Source: Streptomyces sp. MUM 178J (GTDB lineage Bacteria > Actinomycetota > Actinomycetes > Streptomycetales > Streptomycetaceae). From it: DNA of 64,000 nt. The stretch lies in assembly GCF_022414575.1 (NCBI RefSeq), contig NZ_JADWYQ010000011.1:62001-126000 (forward strand), in the 5' to 3' direction. The position numbers were made by a program, and so were the translations under genes. The notes under the pieces are model-generated. The model was not told the DNA's origin, ran no database searches, and worked only from the letters and a program-made list of their open reading frames with translations. This document shows positions 34,664 to 44,771 of this stretch, piece by piece (the first letter of the stretch is position 1; each line of letters opens with the position of its first letter).

Positions 34664-34679
34664 AGATATATGCATATCT
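34664..34679. promoter_or_regulatory. AT-rich inverted repeat AGATAT-ATGC-ATATCT
   Basis: Perfect 6-bp arms separated by 4 bp lie in the divergent region between the XRE gene and the ATPase gene. This is one of the few AT-rich islands in the window and is a candidate promoter or operator site. Confidence 0.45.
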
Positions 34680-34806
34680 TGGTGGATCGTCGCACCTGAT
34701 GGCATGACAAGTGGCAGTCTGGCCGTATACCGCAATCCGTGGCCGTCCTCGTGTTGATCCGCTACGAGTCGGAGCCCGGCCCCGGTGGGAAAGGGACAGT
34801 GTCGCC

Positions 34807-35247
34807 ATGGCAGACCACCAGGAAGCATCCATCACTCTGCCGAGCGATCCGGCTTCGGTCTCCGTCGCCCGGCGGTATGTCACCGACGTCGTCTCCGAAT
34901 GGGGACTGCCGGAAGAGGCGGAAGCCGTCGACACCGTACGGCTGATCGTCTCGGAACTCGCCACCAACGCCGTGCAGCACACCTTCGGCCAGTCGCCCAC
35001 CTTCACCGTGGACATCCGGCTGGAGCGCGACGAGAAACTGCGGATCGGCGTCACCGACAGCCATCCGCGCTGGCCGCAGAGGCTGCCCGCGGCCGTACGG
35101 CAGGACAACGGCCGAGGAATGGTCATCATCCGCACCCTCACGGCGGAGTACGGCGGCCAGCTCTCGGTCACCCCGACCTCCGAGGGCGGCAAGACGGTCT
35201 GGATCGCACTGCCGTGGGCGGGCGTGGCGGCGCCGCTCAGGAGCTGA
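34807..35247 (+). CDS. ATP-binding anti-sigma/SpoIIAB-like regulatory protein
   Basis: This 146-residue protein has a HATPase_c_2 (RsbW-like) fold with N-box ELATNAVQHT and G-box DNGRGMVII. Such small serine-kinase-like proteins bind sigma factors or partner regulators. Next to XRE and DUF397 genes, it is the third part of a WhiJ-type set. ATG 34807 follows AAAGGGA. It is divergent from the XRE gene across 279 bp of regulatory DNA. Confidence 0.88.
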   Translation: MADHQEASITLPSDPASVSVARRYVTDVVSEWGLPEEAEAVDTVRLIVSELATNAVQHTFGQSPTFTVDIRLERDEKLRIGVTDSHPRWPQRLPAAVRQDNGRGMVIIRTLTAEYGGQLSVTPTSEGGKTVWIALPWAGVAAPLRS

Positions 35248-35392
35248 CCGCGGCACGAGCCGGCCGAGCCCCCTGCCGATGCGCGCGACCGCCGCCCCCG
35301 TCGGCGCCGCGTGAGCCGAGCGAAGCATGGGCCGGCCGCCGCGGCGGGGGCGCCGTGATGAGGCGTCGCCCATGGGCGTCAGGCGTCAGGCG

Positions 35393-35920
35393 TCAGCGCA
35401 CCCGTCCGTAGGAGACGCGCTTTGTCCAGATCTTCTGCAGGCTGACCACGGAACCGGACTTGGGGGAGTGCCAGATCCGCCCTCGCCCGGCGTAGATCCC
35501 GACGTGGTAGACGCGGCTGCCGGAGTGGAAGAAGACCAGATCGCCCTGCCTGCGCGAGCGGGCCGAGATCCTGCTGGTCCGGTTGTACTGCTGCTGAGCC
35601 GTGCGGGGCAGTTTCTTGCCCGCCTTCCTGTACGAGTACAGCGTCAGCCCCGAGCAGTCGAAGCGGTGCGGTCCCGCGGCCCCGTACTGGTAAGGGGAGC
35701 CCTTCTTTGAGGCCGCCACATGGAGCGCCTTGACGGCGTGGACGGCGGCGTGCGCCGACGGCGCGGCGCTCGGAGCCAGCAGGGACCCGCCGAACGCGAT
35801 GAAGGTCAGGGCCGACACCGCGACCACGCGGGTCATCCGGGAGGTGCGGGAGAGCCGTGAAGGCCGGGACATGCGTGAGGTGCGGGGGCAGGGAAACGGG
35901 ATGCGAATCTGCGCGTTCAT
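35393..35920 (-). CDS. secreted NlpC/P60 cell-wall hydrolase
   Basis: This 175-residue protein carries a long signal peptide with an Arg-rich n-region and hydrophobic VVAVSALTFIAFGGSLLA, probably cleaved after AHA. The NlpC/P60 domain has catalytic Cys in FDCSGLT, His in YHVGIY and a third residue in IWHSP. It cuts peptide bonds in peptidoglycan outside the cell. Upstream is a c-di-AMP riboswitch, the usual control for such genes in this genus. The stop codon falls in the third of three GCGTCAG repeats (35376-35396). The exact start within the Arg-rich N-terminus is uncertain. Confidence 0.92.
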   Translation of the reverse strand: MNAQIRIPFPCPRTSRMSRPSRLSRTSRMTRVVAVSALTFIAFGGSLLAPSAAPSAHAAVHAVKALHVAASKKGSPYQYGAAGPHRFDCSGLTLYSYRKAGKKLPRTAQQQYNRTSRISARSRRQGDLVFFHSGSRVYHVGIYAGRGRIWHSPKSGSVVSLQKIWTKRVSYGRVR

Positions 35921-35924
35921 ACGC

Positions 35925-36115
35925 GACCCCTTCGTCAGCCGCCGGTAAGGATGACCCGTCGGGTGCGGGCGACGCGGCCGCCCGGCCGCCGAAGCGGCCC
36001 GACCCCTCGGGCGGCCAGATGGGGCGGCGGCCGTCCCGTGTGCTGCTCGGGTTCTCCACTCCTGCCGATCCGTTGCTGTCGACCAGGCATCCGGTGCGGC
36101 GGCAGGACTCGGCGT
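35925..36115 (-). ncRNA. c-di-AMP (ydaO/yuaA) riboswitch
   Basis: On the minus strand the leader of the NlpC/P60 gene contains conserved blocks typical of Streptomyces ydaO-type elements: CCGCACCGGATGCCTGGTC, GATCGGCAGGAGTGGAGAAC, GACGGGTCATCC and GGCGGCTGACGAAGGGG, in that order, ending just before the start codon. Binding of c-di-AMP usually reduces expression of wall hydrolases. The boundaries are approximate and were identified from memory of the motif, not a covariance search. Confidence 0.8.
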
Positions 36116-36194
36116 CCGCTCCGGACCGCCCCGTCCCGATGGCGGGGGCTTGTCGTCCCTCGGATCTTGGCGTGTGGAATGCCTGATTTGTTGG

Positions 36195-36218
36195 CAGAAA
36201 CGGCTGTTTGCGTTTCTG
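36195..36218. promoter_or_regulatory. 8-bp inverted repeat upstream of the riboswitch
   Basis: CAGAAACG (36195-36202) and CGTTTCTG (36211-36218) flank an 8-bp spacer. The site lies about 80 bp upstream of the riboswitch, where the transcript's promoter is expected, in an unusually AT-rich patch. It may be an operator. Confidence 0.45.
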
Positions 36219-36431
36219 TTTCATGGTTGATCCGTTCGGGGGGCCGGCCTCTGGGCGGGGTCGGTCGCTTGCTGCTTCCCGGCAGCCGTACCAGCGTCGG
36301 AGCACGACATTCGGCTAGATGTGCGATCCGCTTCCGGGGGCTTGCTTCGCACATGCGTACGGGATTCGCCTGGGCCGAATGGGGGAGGAATCGTGATACC
36401 CGGTCGGCGGTTGACAGCGGCCGACATACCG
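36219..36431. other. intergenic region without a recognisable gene
   Basis: About 210 bp separate the NlpC/P60 leader from the 102-residue gene's stop. The DNA is less GC-rich than average near 36220-36240. I see no gene, RNA or strong terminator. Confidence 0.4.
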
Positions 36432-36740
36432 TCAACGCGCCGACGACGGAGGCACGGTGACCCGGCGGGTCCGGCGATCGCCGTCCAGCAGCCGCAGGGC
36501 TTCGGCGAGTGTGGCCGTGTGCAGCTCGCTCTCGCCGCGCAGATGCATCAGCGTCAGAGCGTCCTTCAGCGCCGTCGCCCGCCCGGCCAGCGCCTGCGCC
36601 GCCCGCAGTGCGCCGTAGGTGTGCGTGCAGCGGGCGGGGTTGCTGCGGCCGACCAGGTCGACCAGGTCGAGGTAGGCGTCGACGACCTGGGCCTCGGCCC
36701 GCGTGAGCGCGGGCAGCGGGGGCAGTTCAGGGGGAAGCAC
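36432..36740 (-). CDS. hypothetical helical protein downstream of the ClpP paralogue
   Basis: This 102-residue, mostly helical protein (LTRAEAQVVDAYLDLVDLVG... LTLMHLRGESELHTATLAEA) has no motif I recognise. GTG 36740 lies 7 bp after the clpP stop with GAGG in range, so it is co-transcribed and probably coupled with the ClpP paralogue. A small partner or adaptor for that protein is possible but unproven. Confidence 0.65.
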   Translation of the reverse strand: MLPPELPPLPALTRAEAQVVDAYLDLVDLVGRSNPARCTHTYGALRAAQALAGRATALKDALTLMHLRGESELHTATLAEALRLLDGDRRTRRVTVPPSSAR

Positions 36741-36747
36741 GGCCGCC

Positions 36748-37380
36748 TCACCTGGAGTCGGCGGCGGGCGATGCCTTGCGGCCCGTGATCACATGGTCGA
36801 CCAGGCCGTACTCCTTCGCTCCGGCGGCATCGAGCACCGCGTCCCGCTCCAGATCGGCGGCGATCCGCTCCGCGCTCTGCCCGGTGTGCCGCACCAGCAT
36901 CCCCGCGATCTGTTCGCGCAGCCGCAGCAACTCACCGGTGTGGATCTCCAGATCGGCCGGCCGGCCGCGCAACGGCTCCTCGTAGGCGGGCTGCCGCATC
37001 ACGACCCGCGCTCCCGGCAGCGCCAACCGCTTCCCGGGCGCGCCGGCGGCCAGCAGCACGGCGGCGGTCGACGCCGCCTGCCCGATGCAGGTCGTCTCCA
37101 CGTCGCAGGTGATGGTCTGCATCGTGTCGTAGATCGCGGACATGGCGCTCGTGGAGCCGCCGGGCGAGTTGATGTAGAGGGAGACATCCCGGTCGGGAGC
37201 CGTGTGCTCCAGGTGAAGCAGCTGGGCGATCACGTCGTTGGCTGCGATGTCGTCGACATCGGTCCCCAGGAGGACGATCCGCTCCTCGAGCAGCTTCGCG
37301 TACGGGTCGAGCGTCCGGGTGCCCGGGCTTGTGCGCTCGGTGAACTCCGGGACGACATGGCGGGCGGCGGGGCGGTTCAT
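36748..37380 (-). CDS. ClpP-family serine protease paralogue lacking the catalytic His
   Basis: This 210-residue protein has the full ClpP fold: YINSPGGS, then the nucleophile Ser104 in [10 protein letters not shown] and the catalytic Asp180 in LERDAVLD. The His of the triad, normally in an HQP motif, is Arg129 ([11 protein letters not shown]; codon 36994-36996). The protein therefore probably cannot cut peptides unaided and may act as a non-catalytic ring partner. I chose ATG 37380 ([13 protein letters not shown]) by analogy with paralogues; ATGs at 37392 and 37416 are possible. It is divergent from a Phd-type antitoxin. Confidence 0.86.
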   Translation of the reverse strand: MNRPAARHVVPEFTERTSPGTRTLDPYAKLLEERIVLLGTDVDDIAANDVIAQLLHLEHTAPDRDVSLYINSPGGSTSAMSAIYDTMQTITCDVETTCIGQAASTAAVLLAAGAPGKRLALPGARVVMRQPAYEEPLRGRPADLEIHTGELLRLREQIAGMLVRHTGQSAERIAADLERDAVLDAAGAKEYGLVDHVITGRKASPAADSR

Positions 37381-37441
37381 GATGTGACTCATCTCCTCGA
37401 CGTATCTCCTCGACATGGATCGGCACATTGTTCTGTAAAAA

Positions 37442-37469
37442 ATGTACAGGACGTACAGGCCGTTATGAT
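37442..37469 (+). promoter_or_regulatory. -10 and direct repeats before the Phd-type gene
   Basis: TATGAT (37464-37469) ends 6 nt before ATG 37476, giving a leaderless mRNA. Just upstream are two near-identical 9-mers, ATGTACAGG and ACGTACAGG (37442-37459), each with a GTAC core. They are candidate antitoxin-binding sites and lie in the 95-bp spacer shared with the clpP promoter. Confidence 0.5.
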
Positions 37470-37475
37470 GGGGCC

Positions 37476-37757
37476 ATGGCCTACGAGATTCCGGTGACGC
37501 AAGCCAGGGCGGAGCTCGCCGACCTGATCAACCGTGTTGTCTACGGCGGTGAGCGAGTGGTGGTGACCCGGCACGGCAAGCCGCTGGTCGCCCTGGTCTC
37601 GGCCGCTGACCTGGAGCGTCTGGAGCAGTCGGCCGAAGCGGGCGACGAGCCGGCCGTCCCGTCGGTCTCCTCGCTGGGCACGCCCCCGTCCGCTCCCGGC
37701 GAACAGCCCCGGTTCGGCCTCACCGCCCGGCGTCGCGACCCGCTCCGCGGAGAGTGA
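37476..37757 (+). CDS. Phd/YefM-type antitoxin, orphan
   Basis: This 93-residue protein begins with the Phd/YefM fold: [19 protein letters not shown], then [20 protein letters not shown]. The C-terminal half is Pro-rich and probably disordered until a toxin is bound. No toxin gene follows; the next gene is ureA 203 bp away. It is therefore an orphan antitoxin or a free-standing regulator. It is divergent from the ClpP paralogue; antitoxins are common Clp substrates, which makes a link worth testing. Confidence 0.88.
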   Translation: MAYEIPVTQARAELADLINRVVYGGERVVVTRHGKPLVALVSAADLERLEQSAEAGDEPAVPSVSSLGTPPSAPGEQPRFGLTARRRDPLRGE

Positions 37758-37901
37758 CCACGGCAGTCCAGTGCCGCCTCCACACCCCCCGGACCTGCTG
37801 CAACCCAAGATCAGTTAACGCGCCGGAAAAACTTGCCGCCTAACGTTCAACCGCCGGCCCGCAGTCGCCCGTGTCCAGGCAAAGACCGCTCTCACGTCGG
37901 C

Positions 37902-37937
37902 TAGGGTCCCGCTGCGCCCGGACCTCGTCCGTCCGGG
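37902..37937 (+). promoter_or_regulatory. urease promoter -10 and leader hairpin
   Basis: TAGGGT (37902-37907) is a likely -10, giving a leader of about 45 nt. CCCGGAC and GTCCGGG (37917-37937) form a 7-bp stem in that leader, shortly before the GAGGT ribosome site of ureA. Confidence 0.45.
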
Positions 37938-37960
37938 CCCGTGAACAGTGAGGTGGACTG

Positions 37961-38263
<303 letters not shown>

Positions 38264-38275
38264 GGGAGGCCGCTG

Positions 38276-38587
38276 ATGATCCCCGGAGAGATCCTGTACG
38301 GCGAAGGGCGCATCGCCGTCAACGAGGGCCGCCCGATCACCCGGCTCACGGTCCTCAACGCCGCCGACCGGCCTATCCAGGTCGGCTCCCACTACCACTT
38401 CGCCGAGGCCAACCCCGGCCTCGACTTCGACCGCGCCGCCGCCCGCGGCACCCGGCTGAACATCGCAGCCGGCACCGCCGTCCGCTTTGAGCCGGGCGTC
38501 CCCGTCGACGTCGAACTCGTCCCCCTCGCCGGCCGCCGCACCGTCCCCGGACTGCGCGGGGAGACCGGAGGCGGTCTCGATGGCTGA
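38276..38587 (+). CDS. ureB: urease subunit beta
   Basis: This 103-residue beta subunit starts [20 protein letters not shown] and contains [18 protein letters not shown], both diagnostic. It lies 12 bp after ureA and overlaps ureC by 8 bp, so subunit synthesis is coupled. It has no catalytic residues itself. Confidence 0.96.
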   Translation: MIPGEILYGEGRIAVNEGRPITRLTVLNAADRPIQVGSHYHFAEANPGLDFDRAAARGTRLNIAAGTAVRFEPGVPVDVELVPLAGRRTVPGLRGETGGGLDG

Positions 38588-40301
38588 GCTCGACCGCGCG
38601 GTCTACGCGGATCTCTTCGGACCCACGGCCGGCGACCGCATCCGGCTCGCCGACACCGACCTGCTCGTCGAAATCGAGGAGGACCGCTCCGGCGGCCCCG
38701 GACGCGCCGGTGACGAGGCCGTGTTCGGCGGCGGCAAGGTCATCCGCGAGTCCATGGGACAGTCCCGTGCGACACGGGCCGACGGCGCCCCCGACACGGT
38801 GATCACCGGTGTGGTCGTCCTCGACCACTGGGGCATCGTCAAGGCGGACGTCGGCATCCGAGACGGCCGCATCGCCGGCATCGGCAAGGCAGGCAACCCG
38901 GACACCATGGACGGCGTCAGCCCCGACCTCGTCATCGGCCCCGAGACCGAAGTCATCGCGGGCAACGGCAAGATCCTCACTGCGGGCGCGATCGACGCCC
39001 ATGTCCACTTCATCTCGCCCACACTCGTCGACGAAGCCCTGGCCGGCGGCATCACCACCCTCGTCGGCGGCGGCACCGGACCGGCGGAAGGCACCAAGGC
39101 CACCACCGTCACCCCGGGTCCCTGGCACATCGGGCGGATGCTCGGCGCACTGGAGGCGTACCCCGTCAACATCGGACTGCTCGGCAAGGGCAACACGATG
39201 TCCCGCGAGGCCCTGCACTCCCAACTGCGCGGCGGCGCACTCGGATTCAAGATCCATGAGGACTGGGGCGCCACCCCGGCCGTCATCGACGCCTGCCTCG
39301 GCGTCTGCGAGGAGACCGGCGTCCAGCTCGCCGTCCACACCGACACCCTCAACGAAGCAGGATTCGTCGGCGACACGCTCGCCGCCATCGCCGGCCGCAC
39401 CATCCACGCGTACCACACCGAAGGCGCGGGCGGCGGACACGCCCCGGACATCATCACCGTGGTCTCCGAGCCGCATGTGCTGCCCAGCTCCACCAACCCC
39501 ACCCGGCCGCACACCGTCAACACCATCGAGGAACACCTCGACATGCTGATGGTCTGCCACCACCTCAACCCGGCCGTCCCCGAGGACCTCGCCTTCGCCG
39601 AGTCCCGCATCCGGCCGTCCACCATCGCCGCGGAGGACGTCCTGCACGACCTCGGGGCGATCTCGATCATCTCCTCCGACTCCCAGGCCATGGGCCGCAT
39701 CGGCGAAGTGGTGATGCGCACCTGGCAGACCGCGCATGTGATGAAGCGGGCCCGCGGGGCCCTGCCCGGAGACGGCCGCGCCGACAACCGCCGGGCGCGC
39801 CGCTATATCGCCAAGTACACGATCAACCCGGCCGTCGCCCAGGGCCTCGACCACCAGATCGGCTCGGTGGAAACCGGCAAGCTCGCCGATCTCGTGCTCT
39901 GGGAACCGGCGTTCTTCGGCGTCAGACCGCAGCTCGTCATCAAGGGCGGGCAGATCGCATATGCGCAGATGGGCGACGCCAACGCCTCCATCCCCACCCC
40001 GCAGCCGGTGCTGCCCCGCCCCATGTTCGGGGCGCTCGGCAAGGCCGCGACCGCCGGCTCGTGCAACTTCGTCGCCGAAGCGGCGATCGAGGACGGCCTG
40101 CCCGAACGCCTCGGCCTGGACAAGGAGTTCGTTCCGATCAAGAACACCCGCGGCGTCACCAAGGCCGACATGCGCGAGAACGACGCCCGGCCGCGCGTCG
40201 AGGTCGACCCCGACACCTTCACCGTCACCATCGACTCAGAGGTGGTCGAACCCGCACCAGCGGCGGAACTGCCCATGGCCCAGCGGTACTTCCTGTTCTG
40301 A
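38580..40301 (+). CDS. ureC: urease subunit alpha (catalytic)
   Basis: This 573-residue nickel enzyme hydrolyses urea to ammonia and carbamate in the cytoplasm. Active-site elements are [11 protein letters not shown] (nickel His), [15 protein letters not shown] with the Lys that becomes carbamylated, [10 protein letters not shown], and the mobile-flap His in MVCHHLN. The start ATG lies 8 bp inside ureB. Length and motifs are normal. Confidence 0.97.
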   Translation: MAELDRAVYADLFGPTAGDRIRLADTDLLVEIEEDRSGGPGRAGDEAVFGGGKVIRESMGQSRATRADGAPDTVITGVVVLDHWGIVKADVGIRDGRIAGIGKAGNPDTMDGVSPDLVIGPETEVIAGNGKILTAGAIDAHVHFISPTLVDEALAGGITTLVGGGTGPAEGTKATTVTPGPWHIGRMLGALEAYPVNIGLLGKGNTMSREALHSQLRGGALGFKIHEDWGATPAVIDACLGVCEETGVQLAVHTDTLNEAGFVGDTLAAIAGRTIHAYHTEGAGGGHAPDIITVVSEPHVLPSSTNPTRPHTVNTIEEHLDMLMVCHHLNPAVPEDLAFAESRIRPSTIAAEDVLHDLGAISIISSDSQAMGRIGEVVMRTWQTAHVMKRARGALPGDGRADNRRARRYIAKYTINPAVAQGLDHQIGSVETGKLADLVLWEPAFFGVRPQLVIKGGQIAYAQMGDANASIPTPQPVLPRPMFGALGKAATAGSCNFVAEAAIEDGLPERLGLDKEFVPIKNTRGVTKADMRENDARPRVEVDPDTFTVTIDSEVVEPAPAAELPMAQRYFLF

Positions 40302-40314
40302 TGGGACGGAGCCG

Positions 40315-40977
40315 ATGAGCCGGGCCGCTCTCCTCGTTCTCGCCGACGGACGCTTCCCCGCCGGAGGACACGCGCACTCCGGCGGGGCCGAAGCCGCCGT
40401 CAAGGCCGGGCGGATACGGAACGCCGAGGAACTGGAGAGCTTCTGCCGGGGCCGGCTGCACACCGCCGGCCTCACCGCCGCGGCCCTGGCCGCCGCGGCC
40501 GCGGCGGGCCTCGACCCGCTCGCGCTCGACGACGCCGCCGACGCCAGAACCGCCTCGCCCGCACTGCGCACGTCCGCCCGCAGACTCGGCCGGCAGCTGA
40601 TGCGCGCCGCACGCGCCGTCTGGCCCGGCCCCGGGCTCGACGCGCTCGCCGCGGCCCGCCCCCGCGGCGCGCATCAACCGGTCGTCCTCGGCGTCGCCGC
40701 GCGCTCGGCGGGCCTCGGCCCCGAGGACGCAGCGCACTGCGTCGCCTACGAGACGGTCAGCGGCCCCGCGACGGCGGCGGTGCGGCTGCTCGGCCTCGAC
40801 CCCTTCCAGGCGACCGCCGCCCTCGCCCGGCTCACCCCGGACCTCGACCGGGTGGCGGCCGAAGCGGCACGGGCCGCCGGCCAGGGCATCGACGCACTGC
40901 CCGCGGCCTCGGCCCCGCTGCTCGACATCACCGCGGAACAGCACGCTGCCTGGCCGGTCCGTCTCTTCGCCTCCTAG
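40315..40977 (+). CDS. ureF: urease accessory protein UreF
   Basis: This 220-residue, mostly helical protein has the family start [19 protein letters not shown] and late [14 protein letters not shown]. UreF works with UreD and UreG to load nickel and CO2 into UreC. It lies 13 bp after ureC. There is no ureE upstream, which is usual in this genus but means nickel delivery must come from elsewhere, perhaps the His-rich UreG N-terminus. Confidence 0.92.
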   Translation: MSRAALLVLADGRFPAGGHAHSGGAEAAVKAGRIRNAEELESFCRGRLHTAGLTAAALAAAAAAGLDPLALDDAADARTASPALRTSARRLGRQLMRAARAVWPGPGLDALAAARPRGAHQPVVLGVAARSAGLGPEDAAHCVAYETVSGPATAAVRLLGLDPFQATAALARLTPDLDRVAAEAARAAGQGIDALPAASAPLLDITAEQHAAWPVRLFAS

Positions 40978-41009
40978 CCCCCGCACCACGACCCGACAGG
41001 AGCCGCACC

Positions 41010-41683
<674 letters not shown>

Positions 41684-41687
<4 letters not shown>

Positions 41688-42439
41688 GCGTCGACGCCAC
41701 AGCCCGCATCGTCGCCGAGCGCGGCGGACTGCCGGTGCTCCGGGGCGAAGGGCCGCTCGCGCTGCGCCGCACCCGCGCGAGCGGCCCGTACACCCGCGTC
41801 ACCGTCGTCGGAGCGATGAGCGCACCGCTCGGCGGCGACCGGCTCGCCATCGAAGCGGAGGTGCGCGACGGAGCGCGGCTCACGGTCGACTCCGCCGCCG
41901 CGACCCTCGCCCTGCCCGGCCGGACACCGCTGCCCGCCCGCTACGAGGTGGGCCTGACCGTGGGCGAGGACGCCGAACTGCGGTGGCTGCCGGAGCAGCT
42001 CATCTCGGCCGCCGGCAGCGACCTGCGGATGCACACCCGAGTGGAGCTGGCCGCCACCGCCCGGCTGGTGCTGCGCGAAGAGCAGATCCTCGGCAGGTAC
42101 GGCGAGGAGCCCGGCACCCTCGCCACCCGGCTGGCGGTCCGCCGTGCCGGCCGGCCCCTGCTCGACCAGGAGCTGAGCTACGGCCCCGGCGCGCCCGACG
42201 GCTGGGACGGCCCCGCGGTGCTCGGCGGCCTGCGGGCCGCAGGCCAGCTCCTGGTCGTGGACCCCGCGCTGGAGGAGAAGCCCGCCGAGCCGCGGCTGCT
42301 GGGCGAGTCCGCGGTGCTCACCCCGCTCGCCGGACCGGGCCTGCTGGTCACGGCCGCCGCACCCGACGCACGCGGGCTGCGGCGCGTCCTGGACGAGGTG
42401 CTCGCCAAGGTGCTGGAGGCACTGGACGCGACGCCGTGA
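41684..42439 (+). CDS. ureD: urease accessory protein UreD
   Basis: This 251-residue protein begins [15 protein letters not shown] and has UreD/UreH-type segments [20 protein letters not shown] and [17 protein letters not shown]. It binds apo-urease and recruits UreF and UreG. The ATG overlaps the ureG stop (ATGA). It closes the cluster; the convergent plsC gene ends 21 bp later. Confidence 0.92.
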
Positions 42440-42460
42440 CCCGGGCTGTCGGCGATGCGG

Positions 42461-43168
42461 TCAACCGCTGCGTCGGGAAGCCTTCTTCGCCGCCTCCAGC
42501 TCCGCCTTCACCTCGGCCGCGTACCGGTCGACATACTCCTGGCCCGACAGCCGGAGAATCGCGTACATGATCTCGTCGGTGACCGCCCGCAGGGCGGCCT
42601 TCTCGTTCTCCATGCCCGCATAGCGGGAGAAGTCCAGCGGCTCCCCGAACCGCACCGTGACCCGCTTGATTCTGGGCAGCACCTGACCCGGCGGCTGGAT
42701 CTCGAAGGTCCCCACCATGGCGCAGGGGACCACCTTCACCCCCGCCTTGAGCGCCATCACCGCCACGCCGACCTTCCCCTTGTACAACCGGCCGTCGTGG
42801 GAGCGGGTCCCCTCCGGGTAGATGCCGAGCAGCTCGTTCCTGCCGAGCACCTTCAGCCCCTCCCGGATGGCCGCCTGCCCCGCCTCCTTCCCGGAGCGGT
42901 CCACCGGGATCTGCCCCGCGCTGCGGAAGAACGCCGCCGTGAGCCGGCCCTTGATCCCCGGCCCGGTGAAGTACTCCGCCTTGGCCAGGAAGGTGATGCG
43001 CCGTCGGATGATCGCCGGCATCAGGAAGTGATCCGAGAAAGACAGATGATTGCCCGCCACGATCGCCGCGCCCTCGGCGGGCAGATGCTCAAGCCCTTCG
43101 ATCCTCGGCCGGAACAGCAGCCGCAGCAGCGGACCGAGAAGCACGTATTTGAGCACGTAGTAGAACAC
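42461..43168 (-). CDS. 1-acyl-sn-glycerol-3-phosphate acyltransferase (PlsC-like)
   Basis: This 235-residue membrane-associated enzyme has the NHxxxxD motif in NHLSFSDHF (acyl transfer) and the substrate-binding YPEGTRSHDG. It probably acylates lysophosphatidic acid in phospholipid synthesis, though close relatives act on other acceptors. GTG 43168 follows GGGGG at good spacing; a longer start to 43222 lacks support. A Lys/Ala-rich tail ends the protein. Confidence 0.9.
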   Translation of the reverse strand: MFYYVLKYVLLGPLLRLLFRPRIEGLEHLPAEGAAIVAGNHLSFSDHFLMPAIIRRRITFLAKAEYFTGPGIKGRLTAAFFRSAGQIPVDRSGKEAGQAAIREGLKVLGRNELLGIYPEGTRSHDGRLYKGKVGVAVMALKAGVKVVPCAMVGTFEIQPPGQVLPRIKRVTVRFGEPLDFSRYAGMENEKAALRAVTDEIMYAILRLSGQEYVDRYAAEVKAELEAAKKASRRSG

Positions 43169-43423
43169 GGCGGCCCCCTGCCGAGCTGACTCCTGACGAG
43201 CGGTCAGGCAATTGTGCCTCACGTCTCCAAGGGGCGGAGGGCTTCCAGACGGTGAGCAGTCCCGTGTAGCCCGGGGGGCGAAGGGCCGGTCGGCGAAGAC
43301 GTTTCGAGATCAGCATCTTGGTGGTGTCCCGGTGATGCGTCCGGGGTGCCCCTTGTCCCCGGTTCGGGGGCTGGTGCGGTTCAAGCAGCAGCCGTCGCCG
43401 TCCGAAACGGGAAGGGGGACGAA

Positions 43424-44695
43424 GTGCGTGTTCTCAGGCGTCAACCGAGGCGGGCTCCGGACCCCGGGCACAGTCCGGTCAGGGAGCGGCTGAGCGCCGC
43501 CGTCGCGGGGGCTGCGCGGCTGCGCGGGAACCCGGCCGTCGCGCTGACCGTGCGCTCCACGGCCGCCGCCACCCTGGCCTATGTCGTCGCCCTCTGGCTG
43601 AGCAGCCAGCCCGCGCCGCTCACCGCGCCCCTGACCGCTCTGCTCGTCGTCCAGGTGACCCTCTACTCCACTCTGACCACCGGCGTGCGCCGGGTGAACT
43701 CCGTCGTCGCCGGAGTGCTGATCGCCATCGCGTTCAGCGCCCTCGTCGGGCTCAGCTGGTGGAGCCTGGGGCTGATCATCCTGGCCTCGCTGGTCGTCGG
43801 CCGCATGGTGCGCGTCGACGAGTTCGTGCCCGAGGTGGCGATCAGCGCCATGCTGGTGCTCGGAGTGACCCGGGTGGCCGACACCGCCTGGGACCGGGTG
43901 CTGGAGACGCTCATCGGCGCGGTCGTCGGGCTGCTGTTCAACATCGTGTTCGTACCGCCCGTCTGGGTGGAGACGGCGGGCGAGTCCATCGGCGATCTGG
44001 CGCGCCGCATGCGGCGGCTCATGGTGGCCATCGGGGAGGAGCTCAACAGGCCCACGCCCGTGGCGCGCGCCGCCGAGAAGCTGCATGAGGCCCGCCGCCT
44101 CGACAACGACATCGCCGATGTCGACGCGGCGCTGCGCCAGGCGGAGGACAGTCTGCGGCTGAACCCGCGCGTCAAGGAGGCGCTGCTGAACCGGGTGGTG
44201 CTGCGCACCGGACTCGACACGCTGGAGATCTGCGCCGTGGTGCTGAGGGTGCTGGCGAGGACCATCACCGACCTCGCCAAGCAGCGCCCCGGGGAGGAGC
44301 TGTTCCCGCAGGAGGTGGGCCTGGCCCTGCAGGAACTGCTCGGCCATGTCGCGGACGCTCTCGTCAGCTTCTCCGTCCTGGTCACCACCCAGGCCACCGA
44401 CAGTGCCCGGGCCGCCGAGGCACGGCTCGCCGCGGAGCTGGCGGCTGCCGGCGCGAGCCGTGAGCGGGCGGCGCACCTGCTGCACGGCGTGCAGCGGCAT
44501 CCCAAGCAGTGGCAGCTCCAGGGGGCGCTGCTCACCGAGGTCGACCGGATCCTCGACGAGCTGGACCCGGAGCACCGCAGCAGACGGCTGATGGAGGAAC
44601 TCGACCGCAGCGCGATCCAGCAGCGCGAACGCCATCCCCGGCTGTCCGCGCTCGGCGAGTGGGCCCGGGAGAAGCGTCCCCGCCGGGCCGGATGA
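43424..44695 (+). CDS. FUSC/aromatic acid exporter family membrane protein
   Basis: This 423-residue protein has about six hydrophobic helices (residues 30-190) and a long cytoplasmic helical C-terminal half rich in Arg and Glu, the layout of ArAE/FUSC exporters of actinomycetes. Segments such as LTAPLTALLVVQVTLYSTLT support the family. It may export aromatic acids or other toxic solutes. GTG 43424 is preceded by AAGGGGG at 6 nt. Confidence 0.82.
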   Translation: MRVLRRQPRRAPDPGHSPVRERLSAAVAGAARLRGNPAVALTVRSTAAATLAYVVALWLSSQPAPLTAPLTALLVVQVTLYSTLTTGVRRVNSVVAGVLIAIAFSALVGLSWWSLGLIILASLVVGRMVRVDEFVPEVAISAMLVLGVTRVADTAWDRVLETLIGAVVGLLFNIVFVPPVWVETAGESIGDLARRMRRLMVAIGEELNRPTPVARAAEKLHEARRLDNDIADVDAALRQAEDSLRLNPRVKEALLNRVVLRTGLDTLEICAVVLRVLARTITDLAKQRPGEELFPQEVGLALQELLGHVADALVSFSVLVTTQATDSARAAEARLAAELAAAGASRERAAHLLHGVQRHPKQWQLQGALLTEVDRILDELDPEHRSRRLMEELDRSAIQQRERHPRLSALGEWAREKRPRRAG

Positions 44696-44705
44696 TGCGC
44701 GGTTC

Positions 44706-44730
44706 GCGTGATACGCGGAGGATTGGGTAC
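44706..44730 (+). promoter_or_regulatory. SigB-type promoter before the DUF2795 gene
   Basis: GCGT (44706-44709), 15 bp and GGGTAC (44725-44730) match the general-stress consensus GNNT-N14-16-GGGTAY. The gene start is 42 bp downstream, with GGAGGG before it. A SigB-family sigma gene lies 6 kb away. Confidence 0.6.
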
Positions 44731-44771
44731 ATAGAGCGAACCCCACCGTCGAGGAGATCGAGGAGGGTGAC

